Shown here in pieces: positions 1-5,135 of a stretch of 8,004 nucleotides of DNA. Both the position numbers and the translations under genes were made by a program. Every line of letters begins with the position of its first letter. Position 1 is the first letter of the stretch. Where the stretch lies: assembly GCA_003168315.1 (NCBI GenBank), contig PMSP01000311.1, positions 1 to 8,004 on the forward strand, given 5' to 3'. The notes under the pieces were generated by a model. It saw only the letters and a list, made by a program, of their open reading frames with translations. It had not been told where the DNA came from and did no database searches. Source of the DNA: Opitutaceae bacterium. GTDB taxonomy: Bacteria; Verrucomicrobiota; Verrucomicrobiia; Opitutales; Opitutaceae.

Positions 1-2059
1 GGATTTGCGCGCCATTGGCGAAGTCGCCGAACTGCGCCTCCCAGAGGCACAGCATCTCCGGGTAGTCGGAGGAGTAGCCGTAGTCGAAGCCGAGGACCGC
101 CGCCTCCGACAGGAGGGAGTTGTAGACGCAGAAGCGGGCCTGCTTCGGGTCGAGGTTCTTGAGCGGCGTGTACTTCTCGCCCGTCTCCGCGTCGGCGAGG
201 ACCGCGTGGCGGTGGCTGAAGGTCCCGCGCTCGCAGTCCTGGCCGCTCAGGCGGACGGGGGTCCCCTCGACGAGGAGGGAGCCGAACGCGAGCGCCTCGC
301 CGAAGCCCCAGTCGACGGGGCCGCCGTCCCGGTGCGCCTGGGCGCGGGCGTCGAGGATGCGCTTGATCTTGGGGTTCAACCTGAAGCTCTCGGGAACCGT
401 GGTCAGCCCGCGGACGATCCGCTCGATCTCCTGGGCCGGCACGCTCGTCTCGACCGGCGTGTGGTGGTACTCGGGCTGGAACTGCGCGTTCGACCCCTTG
501 AAGGGGTCCGCCGGCCTCGCGCGCTTGGCGGCCTTCGCGGCCTCGCGCTCCTTCGCCTTGGCCAGGTTCTCCTCCAGCGCGGCCGAGTACTCGGCCTTGA
601 TCGCGTCGCCCTCGCCCGCGCTGATCGAGCCGCCGCCGACCAGGCTCTCCGTGTAGATGGCCGAGACCAGGGGGTGCGCCGCGATCGTCCGGTAGAGCAT
701 CGGCTGCGTGAAGGACGGCTCGTCGGTCTCGTTGTGGCCGTGGCGGCGGAAGCAGTACATGTCGATGAACACGTCGCGCTTCCACCTGACGCGGAAGTCG
801 AGCGCGAGCTGGGAGACCATGCACACGGCCTCCGGGTCGTCGCCGTTCACGTGGAAGATCGGGGCCTCGATCATCTTCGCGACGTCCGTGCAGTAGCGGG
901 TCGACCGGGCGTCCCGCGGGTCGGTCGTGAAGCCGATCTGGTTGTTGATGACGAAGTGGACGGTGCCCCCGGTCCGGTAGCCGGGCAGCTGCGAGAAGTT
1001 GAGGGTCTCGGCGACGACGCCCTGGCCGGCCAGGGCCGCGTCGCCGTGGATCAGGAGGGCCAGCACCTTGCGGCGCTCCTCCGAGTCGCCCCGGATCCGC
1101 TGGCGCGCGCGCACCTTGCCCTCGACCACCGGGTCGACGATCTCCAGGTGCGAGGGGTTGGCGGCGAGGCGGACCTCGACCTTCGTCCCTGAGGTCGTGG
1201 TGAGGACCGACTCGTATCCAAGATGGTACTTCACGTCGCCGTCGCCCCCGACCGTGTCCGGGATGTAGTTCTCCGAGAACTGCTCGAAGAGCTGGTCGAA
1301 GGACTTGCGCATCACGCTGCAGAGCACGTTCAGGCGCCCGCGGTGGGCCATGCCCATCACGATCTCCTCGACGCCCGTGTCCGGGCAGTGGTCGATGACG
1401 GCGTCCAGCGCGGCGATGATCGTCTCGCCGCCCTCGAGGGAGAAGCGCTTCTGCCCGACATACTTCGTGTGCAGGAACTTCTCGAAGAGCTCGGCCTTGT
1501 GCACCCTGCGCAGGATCCTCACCTTCTGCGGCTGCGTGAACGCGGGCTGGAGCTTCGTCGACTCGATCCGCTCCTGGAGCCAGAGCCTGCAGTCCTGGTC
1601 CTGGATGTGGACGTACTCGACCCCGACGTGGCCGCAGTAGGTCCCCTGCAGGGAGTCGAGCACGTCGCGCAGCTTCTTCTGGCCGCCGCCGAGGTAGGTG
1701 CCGACGTCGAACGCCGTGTCGAGGTCCGCGTCGCTCAGCTGGAACTGGCCGAGGGCGAGCTTGGGGAGCGGCGCGGGCGGCCCGCTCAGCGGGTCGAGGT
1801 GCGCCTGCAGGTGGCCGATGGCGCGGTACGCCGCGATCAGGTAGTGGACGTGCGACTGCTTAAGGCTGTCGATGATCGGGGCCTGCTGCACGTGGCCCTC
1901 CAGGGCGTCGTTGATCGGGCCCCCGTTGCTGCCGAGCGAGAAGCCCTGGAAGAAGGCCCGCCAGGTGGGGTCGACGCCGTCCGGGTTGTCCAGCCAGAGC
2001 TTGTAGGCGGCCTCGATGACGTCGGCATTTGCGCGCGTGGGTAGGGTCGTTGAATTCAT
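1..2059 (-). CDS. sucA: 2-oxoglutarate dehydrogenase E1 component (C-terminus cut off by window edge)
   Basis: This is the thiamine-diphosphate-dependent E1 subunit of the cytoplasmic 2-oxoglutarate dehydrogenase complex. It decarboxylates 2-oxoglutarate in the TCA cycle and passes the succinyl group to the lipoyl domain of E2. The minus frame stays open from the ATG at 2059 to the left edge: 686 residues of a family that usually has about 930. The N-terminus carries the E1-type segment with DGVDPTWRAFF (about residues 29-39) and no fused acyltransferase domain as in actinobacterial KGD. Family motifs follow: GMAHRGRLNVL around His239, a cofactor motif with HGD at 338-340 and NN at 372-373, GHNETDEPSFTQPMLYRT around His442, the thiamine-contacting Glu588 in GEALAF, and LSGQDCERGTFSHRHAV at about 605-621. 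No clear Shine-Dalgarno site precedes the ATG. The E2 gene would be expected beyond base 1. The identification is secure. Confidence 0.97.
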   Translation of the reverse strand, partial: MNSTTLPTRANADVIEAAYKLWLDNPDGVDPTWRAFFQGFSLGSNGGPINDALEGHVQQAPIIDSLKQSHVHYLIAAYRAIGHLQAHLDPLSGPPAPLPKLALGQFQLSDADLDTAFDVGTYLGGGQKKLRDVLDSLQGTYCGHVGVEYVHIQDQDCRLWLQERIESTKLQPAFTQPQKVRILRRVHKAELFEKFLHTKYVGQKRFSLEGGETIIAALDAVIDHCPDTGVEEIVMGMAHRGRLNVLCSVMRKSFDQLFEQFSENYIPDTVGGDGDVKYHLGYESVLTTTSGTKVEVRLAANPSHLEIVDPVVEGKVRARQRIRGDSEERRKVLALLIHGDAALAGQGVVAETLNFSQLPGYRTGGTVHFVINNQIGFTTDPRDARSTRYCTDVAKMIEAPIFHVNGDDPEAVCMVSQLALDFRVRWKRDVFIDMYCFRRHGHNETDEPSFTQPMLYRTIAAHPLVSAIYTESLVGGGSISAGEGDAIKAEYSAALEENLAKAKEREAAKAAKRARPADPFKGSNAQFQPEYHHTPVETSVPAQEIERIVRGLTTVPESFRLNPKIKRILDARAQAHRDGGPVDWGFGEALAFGSLLVEGTPVRLSGQDCERGTFSHRHAVLADAETGEKYTPLKNLDPKQARFCVYNSLLSEAAVLGFDYGYSSDYPEMLCLWEAQFGDFANGAQI

Positions 2060-2068
2060 CTTGGGTGC

Positions 2069-2086
2069 CGGCGCGGGCACGCGCCG
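2069..2086 (-). promoter_or_regulatory. GC stem-loop in the sucA leader
   Basis: A perfect 7-bp inverted repeat (CGGCGCG and CGCGCCG, 4-nt loop) ends 9 nt upstream of the sucA ATG, where a ribosome binding site would normally sit. In mRNA it would form a short, strong hairpin and could modulate translation. The repeat is seen directly; function is inferred, and short GC palindromes are common in GC-rich DNA. Confidence 0.3.
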
Positions 2087-2177
2087 ACTATTAGAGCGGG
2101 TTTTGGCCCATACTCTGCACGGCGACCCTGCGAACTCAAGCCCCGGTCGGCAGTCGCGGCGACGTTTGCAATCGCGC

Positions 2178-2206
2178 TTCACAAGGGAGCCGGATGGTAT
2201 TAGGGT
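2178..2206 (+). promoter_or_regulatory. weak sigma70-like promoter candidate for the 77-aa gene and SUI1
   Basis: TTCACA (2178-2183) and TAGGGT (2201-2206) are separated by 17 bp and lie just upstream of the ATG at 2222. The -35 is a fair match and the -10 a poor one. Initiation would fall near 2213, giving a very short or leaderless transcript, which would fit the absence of a Shine-Dalgarno site before 2222. This is a pattern match only. Confidence 0.2.
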
Positions 2207-2221
2207 GCGTACTCCCGAACG

Positions 2222-2455
2222 ATGGAAGACCGGATAAAAGAGTCCCTTGTAGCCCTCATGGACGCCATAAGGCGCTCGGACGGGGCCGCGATCGCGAGCC
2301 GGATGGCGCTCCTGGACGGCCTGGTGGGCGAGGGCCGGGGGTCCCTCCATCCCCAGCTGGTGCATTTCCTTGAGCGCCGGAGCTATCCGAAGGCGCTCCT
2401 GTTCCTGGGCGGGGAGTCGGGCATCCCCGCCGGGTCGTGCGGCGGGAGGCGCTGA
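2222..2455 (+). CDS. small helical protein of unknown function, upstream partner of SUI1
   Basis: I do not recognise a named family. The 77-residue product starts at an ATG without a visible Shine-Dalgarno site. Residues 1-36 read as one or two amphipathic helices rich in Ala, Leu, Arg and Asp. Next come HPQLVHFLERRSYPKALLFL (43-62), which looks like a further helical pair, and a Gly/Cys-containing tail (GIPAGSCGGRR). There is no signal peptide or membrane helix, so it is probably cytoplasmic. Its stop codon lies 2 nt before the preferred start of the SUI1 gene, and the SUI1 ribosome binding site is inside its last codons, so the two are probably translated together. The frame is believable because the product is not low-complexity and is tightly coupled to a real gene, but homology could not be tested. 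Confidence 0.7.
   Translation: MEDRIKESLVALMDAIRRSDGAAIASRMALLDGLVGEGRGSLHPQLVHFLERRSYPKALLFLGGESGIPAGSCGGRR
2444..2449 (+). promoter_or_regulatory. ribosome binding site that fixes the SUI1 start
   Basis: GGGAGG lies 8 nt upstream of the GTG at 2458, an ideal Shine-Dalgarno distance. It favours that start over the in-frame GTG at 2437, which would put this motif inside the coding region. It is the only strong Shine-Dalgarno sequence I found before any gene in the window, and it sits within the 3' end of the preceding gene. Confidence 0.7.
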
Positions 2456-2457
2456 CC

Positions 2458-2838
2458 GTGGGGGAGCGCATAACGACGGACGGCGGAAACGGCCTCGGCC
2501 AGAACCCGTTCGGGGCCCTGGACGCCTCGGGCCTGAAGGCTGGCCCCGCGGCCGCCCGCGCGCCCGCCCCGGCCCCTCCCAGGCCGGAGAGGAACCGCGG
2601 CCGGGTGGACATCACCCGCGAGAAGGGCGGCCGGGGCGGCAAGACTGTCACCGTCGCCGACGGGTTCACCGGCATCGGCCTCCCGGAAAAAGAGCAGCTT
2701 ATGAGGAGGATGCGCGCCGCCGGGGGATGCGGCGGTACGGTCAAGGAGGGCCGGATCGAGATCCAGGGCGACCAGCGAGACACCGTCGCCCGCATCCTCG
2801 CCGAGGCCGGCTTCCGGCCGGTGTTCGCCGGCGGATAG
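2458..2838 (+). CDS. SUI1/eIF1-family translation factor (YciH-like)
   Basis: Bacterial homologue of eukaryotic eIF1 (E. coli YciH). eIF1 acts at the small ribosomal subunit in start-codon selection; the bacterial role is less well defined. From the GTG at 2458 the product has 126 residues. Residues 1-46 are a flexible Gly/Ala/Pro-rich leader containing NPFGALDASGL (16-26). The SUI1 domain runs from about 49 to 123: a basic GGRGGKTVTV strand-loop (57-66), the GFTGIGL turn (69-75), the family signature CGGTVKEGRIEIQGDQRD (91-108), and a final helix ending in GFRPVF. An in-frame GTG at 2437 would add seven residues but has poorer ribosome-binding context. The gene follows the 77-aa gene with a 2-nt gap and converges on metF 2 bp beyond its stop. 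The family is secure; the exact cellular function is not. Confidence 0.92.
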   Translation: MGERITTDGGNGLGQNPFGALDASGLKAGPAAARAPAPAPPRPERNRGRVDITREKGGRGGKTVTVADGFTGIGLPEKEQLMRRMRAAGGCGGTVKEGRIEIQGDQRDTVARILAEAGFRPVFAGG

Positions 2839-2840
2839 GA

Positions 2841-3722
2841 CTACGCCGCCAGGCCCGCGGCGAGCGCCAGGGCGCTCTTCGCCCGGTTCAGGATGTAGAG
2901 GTGGTACCCGGGTGCCCCGCGGGCGAGGAGGTCGCGGATCTGGCCGAGGGACCAGTCGATCCCCACGGCCTCCACGATCTCCGGCACCTCGCCGGCGGCC
3001 TCCAGCCGTCGGAGGAGCGTCTGCGGGAGCGACGTCCCGCACATGAGCGTGAAGCGCTGGATCTGCTTCAGCGAGAGGACCGGCATGATCCCGGGCACGA
3101 TCGGCACCGTGATCCCCGCCGCCCGGCATTGGTCGACAAACCGGAAGTACGACTCGTTGTCGAAGAAGAGCTGCGTCGTCACGAAGTCCGCGCCGGCGTC
3201 CACCTTGCGCCTCAGGTTGTCCAAGTCCGCCCTGGCAGACGGGGCCTCGGGATGCTTCTCGGGGTAGCCGCCGACGCCGAGGCAGAAGTCCGGGTGCCGC
3301 GCCTTCAGGAGCGTGACGAGCTCGTCCGCGTGGCTGAGCCCGTCCGCGCTCACCTTGAACGCGACCGATCCCTTCGGGGGATCGCCCCGGAGCGTCATGA
3401 CGTTGCGGAACCCGTCGGCGTGGATCCGGTCGGCGATCCCGTTCAGCTCCTCTCTCGAGTGGCCGACGCAGGTGAGGTGCGGCATGACCGTGTAGCCGAA
3501 GTCCGCCTTGAGGAAGCCGCTCACCTGGGCGGTCCGCTGGCGGGTGCTCCCGCCCGCGCCGTAGGTGACCGACACGAAGTCCGGGGACATCGTCTTCAGC
3601 GCCGCCGCGGTCTGCCTGAGCGCCTCGACCCCGGCGTCATCCTTCGGCGGGAAAAACTCTATCGACCGCAGCGGGCGGCGCTGCGCGAAGAGCTCGGAAA
3701 GGGGACGGTCGGCCAAATTCAC
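2841..3722 (-). CDS. metF: 5,10-methylenetetrahydrofolate reductase
   Basis: Cytoplasmic FAD-dependent TIM-barrel enzyme that reduces 5,10-methylene-THF to 5-methyl-THF with NAD(P)H, supplying the methyl group for methionine synthesis. The product has 293 residues, close to E. coli MetF (296). SIEFFPPK (20-27) carries the conserved Glu22. SVTYGAGGST (51-60), PHLTC (81-85) and LRGDPP (111-116, conserved Asp114) belong to the flavin and folate site. GGYPEKHPEA (151-160) and TTQLFFD (182-188, Gln184) are folate-binding signatures, and the C-terminus GYHLYILNRA is typical. The start is the GTG at 3722, which gives the usual 20-residue lead before the Glu motif; no Shine-Dalgarno site is visible. 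That GTG is the last three bases of an inverted-repeat arm, which suggests regulation at the start. All expected residues are present. Confidence 0.97.
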   Translation of the reverse strand: MNLADRPLSELFAQRRPLRSIEFFPPKDDAGVEALRQTAAALKTMSPDFVSVTYGAGGSTRQRTAQVSGFLKADFGYTVMPHLTCVGHSREELNGIADRIHADGFRNVMTLRGDPPKGSVAFKVSADGLSHADELVTLLKARHPDFCLGVGGYPEKHPEAPSARADLDNLRRKVDAGADFVTTQLFFDNESYFRFVDQCRAAGITVPIVPGIMPVLSLKQIQRFTLMCGTSLPQTLLRRLEAAGEVPEIVEAVGIDWSLGQIRDLLARGAPGYHLYILNRAKSALALAAGLAA

Positions 3723-3753
3723 ATATCAACACATCTAAAAACGTTGATATGTG
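3720..3753 (-). promoter_or_regulatory. metF: perfect 11-bp palindrome covering the metF start (candidate operator or RNA hairpin)
   Basis: Read on the metF strand, CACATATCAAC (3753-3743) is followed by a 12-nt spacer and then GTTGATATGTG (3730-3720), an exact inverted repeat. The GTG start codon is the last triplet of the downstream arm. The element is AT-rich amid GC-rich DNA, so a chance match is unlikely. It could bind a dimeric repressor; ArsR-family regulators such as SahR are known to control methionine-cycle genes in some bacteria, but I cannot confirm a motif match. Alternatively it could fold in RNA and mask the start. The repeat is seen directly; its role is inferred. Confidence 0.65.
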
Positions 3754-3827
3754 TAAAGAACATTCCGTGGGCGAGTCTTTGCCCAACAATCCTTCCCTGC
3801 ACAGGAACCAGGCCGCCTGCACAAAAT

Positions 3828-3868
3828 GTCCCGGCACGACCGCCGTCGTCGATCGCGGGACCGACGAC
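3828..3868 (-). promoter_or_regulatory. possible pseudoknot-forming element in the metF leader
   Basis: On the metF strand, GTCGTCG (3868-3862) can pair with CGACGAC (3851-3845), and GTCCCG (3861-3856) with CGGGAC (3833-3828). The two helices cross: a 7-bp and a 6-bp stem with connecting stretches of 0, 4 and 11 nt. This is an H-type pseudoknot or two alternative folds. I do not recognise a known SAM, SAH or cobalamin riboswitch consensus. The pairings are exact, but in GC-rich DNA such repeats can arise by chance. Confidence 0.25.
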
Positions 3869-3968
3869 CCCCGGTCGAACATTCCCCTTTAAAAGTTGCC
3901 CGGACTCTCGCCGGCAATCGCCCCGTTCGAGTGAGTCAGTTCAACACCCCATAGTATATCACCCACCG

Positions 3969-3981
3969 ATGATGTCATCAT
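3969..3981. promoter_or_regulatory. pseudo-palindrome upstream of the lipoprotein gene
   Basis: ATGATG and CATCAT form a 6-bp inverted repeat around a single central T. It lies about 40 bp before the lipoprotein start and next to the putative minus-strand TATACT hexamer, so it could be an operator for either divergent gene. It is short, and a chance occurrence is quite possible. Confidence 0.2.
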
Positions 3982-4022
3982 GGTCGGGTTAAAAAATAAC
4001 AATCAAAACAACAATCATACCC

Positions 4023-4181
4023 GTGAAAAAACTGATCATCCCCTGCCTTGTCGCCGCCGCCATCGTGTCGTTGTCCGCCTGCTCAAGCACGCCGGATCAT
4101 ACCAGCACCACCACCACGCAGCAGACCACGATCCCTGCCCCGGTCACGACGACCACCTCGGATACCACCCATACCAATTGA
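4023..4181 (+). CDS. miniature Thr-rich lipoprotein
   Basis: A 52-residue product starting at GTG; an in-frame TAA a short way upstream rules out a longer version. It begins MKKLIIPCLVAAAIVSLSAC: positive n-region, hydrophobic core, and a lipobox LSAC with Cys20 as the predicted lipidation site. This is a textbook signal-peptidase II signal. The mature part would be only about 33 residues, roughly half Thr or Ser, with two Thr-rich runs around a TIPAPV segment and no folded domain. It would be tethered to the inner or outer membrane, and its role is unknown. No Shine-Dalgarno site is visible, but an A-rich tract precedes the start. It is divergent from metF and ends at a hairpin shared with the convergent hydrolase gene. 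The complete signal and lipobox make this small gene credible despite its length. Confidence 0.72.
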   Translation: MKKLIIPCLVAAAIVSLSACSSTPDHTSTTTTQQTTIPAPVTTTTSDTTHTN

Positions 4182-4199
4182 GGTTCGGGTTTTGAAGCG

Positions 4200-4232
4200 G
4201 CGGGTGCTTTGGTCCAATCCCCAAGCGCCTGC
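4200..4232. terminator. stem-loop between convergent genes, probable bidirectional terminator
   Basis: GCGGGTGCTT (4200-4209) plus GG (4211-4212) pairs with CC (4220-4221) plus AAGCGCCTGC (4223-4232). That makes a stem of about 12 pairs with one internal mismatch and two G-U pairs. It occupies the middle of the 64-bp gap between the lipoprotein stop and the hydrolase stop, where a shared terminator is expected. No T-run follows on either strand, so classical intrinsic termination is not supported; it may stabilise 3' ends. Confidence 0.45.
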
Positions 4233-4245
4233 GTAAGGTGGAGGG

Positions 4246-5106
4246 TTACCTGAGCGGCCTCGGGAAAAGCGGCTCGCGCAGGTCCCTCCAGAGGGCGTCG
4301 CCGCCGACCGTGAAGACGTCGTTGTGGCCGGCGCCGGTTATCATGTGCAGGATCGCGACGCCCTGCGCCGCCGCGGCGAGCTGGCCCGCCATCTCCGGGG
4401 GGACAACCCGGTCGAGCGCGCCGTGCACGATCACGACCGGGCAGGTGATCCCGGGGATCTTGGACAGGTTGTCGAATTTCGACCTGAGGACCAGGCTGAC
4501 CGGCAGCCAGGGCGTGACGGTGTGGGCGACCTGGGGGAGCGTCGTGAAGGCGCTGATGGTCTCCAGCGCGAGGACCTTCCTGCGGCTGGCGAGGTCGATG
4601 GCGACGGCGGCGCCCATCGACCAGCCGGCCACCGCGATGCGGTCGGGGTTGATGCCGGGCCGCTGCATGAGGTAGTCATAGGCGGCGTCAGCCGCCTCGT
4701 AGAATCCCTCCTCGCTCGGCCTGCCGCCGCTCATCCCGTAGCCCGGGTAGTCCGGGATCATGCAGTTGGCGCCCATCTGGCGGAACCGGATGAACTCCTC
4801 GACCATCTGCTCGGCGCAGGAGCCGTTGCCGTAGAAGAAGAGAACGGTCGGCGCCGCCGCCGCGTTGGCGGCGGGCCGTCCGCCCCGGCCGATCGCGGCC
4901 CCGAAGACGGCCACCAGCCTCGTCCCGTCCCTCGAGCGCAGCGTCACGAGCTCGAAGCCGCCGCCCGGCTCGATGACGGAGTCCGCGCGGCCCTGCGTGG
5001 CCGACCCGGGGAAGAGGAGCTTCGTCTCGAGCGACCTCCGAAGGACGGCGATCGCCGCCAGGCCGGCCGCGCCGACCGCGAGGAGGAGGAGGGTTCGCTT
5101 GCGCAC
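4246..5106 (-). CDS. membrane-anchored alpha/beta hydrolase (ABHD13/Bem46-like)
   Basis: A 286-residue alpha/beta-hydrolase-fold protein, probably a serine esterase, lipase or thioesterase facing the periplasm; the substrate is unknown. Residues 1-22 are a basic start plus hydrophobic helix (a signal anchor without a lipobox). The core begins at about 86 with TVLFFYGNGS; the GNG turn forms the oxyanion region, with Tyr where His is more common. DYPGYGMSGG (119-128) follows, then the nucleophile elbow GWSMG with Ser163, the acid Asp232 in HGALDRVVP, and His261 in GAGHNDV, so the triad is complete. The start is a GTG with no clear Shine-Dalgarno site. The gene begins 29 bp after the DUF4340 gene on the same strand, so it is probably the last gene of that operon. 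The fold is secure, but membership of the transporter's function is only suggested by position. Confidence 0.9.
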   Translation of the reverse strand: MRKRTLLLLAVGAAGLAAIAVLRRSLETKLLFPGSATQGRADSVIEPGGGFELVTLRSRDGTRLVAVFGAAIGRGGRPAANAAAAPTVLFFYGNGSCAEQMVEEFIRFRQMGANCMIPDYPGYGMSGGRPSEEGFYEAADAAYDYLMQRPGINPDRIAVAGWSMGAAVAIDLASRRKVLALETISAFTTLPQVAHTVTPWLPVSLVLRSKFDNLSKIPGITCPVVIVHGALDRVVPPEMAGQLAAAAQGVAILHMITGAGHNDVFTVGGDALWRDLREPLFPRPLR

Positions 5107-5135
5107 CTGTTGTCGTGCCGCGCGGCGGGGACGGC

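Larger units (their letters stand above)
3723..4022. other. non-coding region between divergent metF and lipoprotein genes
   Basis: No credible gene was found in these roughly 300 bases. Frames here are short, end inside metF or read against it, and lack family features. The region holds the upstream part of the metF palindrome, two crossing inverted repeats (3828-3868), a TATACT hexamer on the minus strand (3958-3953) that could be a -10 box for metF but lacks a good -35, a 13-bp pseudo-palindrome (3969-3981), and an A-rich tract (about 3990-4018) just before the lipoprotein start. Transcription starts for both genes probably lie here. Confidence 0.6.

Noticed and set aside
5..1192. Plus-strand open frame of 395 codons, and the 273-codon frame at 1223-2044
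   Set aside because: Both are antisense to sucA, which shows all E1 motifs on the minus strand. The products are Arg/Val/Leu/Ala/Asp-rich with no domain, as expected of GC-rich shadow frames.
2805..2819. GGCCGG/CCGGCC hairpin near the end of SUI1 as a terminator
   Set aside because: It lies inside conserved coding sequence (AGFRP), has no T-run, and GC palindromes of this size are common here.
2383..3129. Minus-strand open frame of 248 codons
   Set aside because: It overlaps metF in another frame and is antisense to SUI1; the product is low-complexity Gly/Arg/Pro.
3637..3882. Minus-strand open frame of 81 codons overlapping the metF start
   Set aside because: It runs 86 bp into metF out of frame and shows no recognisable signal or domain; the palindrome and leader structure explain this region better.
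3758..3885. 9-bp direct repeat GAACATTCC at 3758-3766 and 3877-3885
   Set aside because: Two short copies 119 bp apart, with no further copies or symmetry; chance is a reasonable explanation.
2370..3992. Plus-strand open frame of 540 codons
   Set aside because: It runs out of frame through the 77-aa and SUI1 genes, antisense through metF, and across the metF leader. The composition is Arg/Pro/Gly-rich without any domain.
3980..4195. Plus-strand His-rich frame of 71 codons
   Set aside because: It overlaps the lipoprotein frame (4023-4181), which has a proper signal peptide and lipobox. The His-rich run is the shifted reading of its Thr codons.
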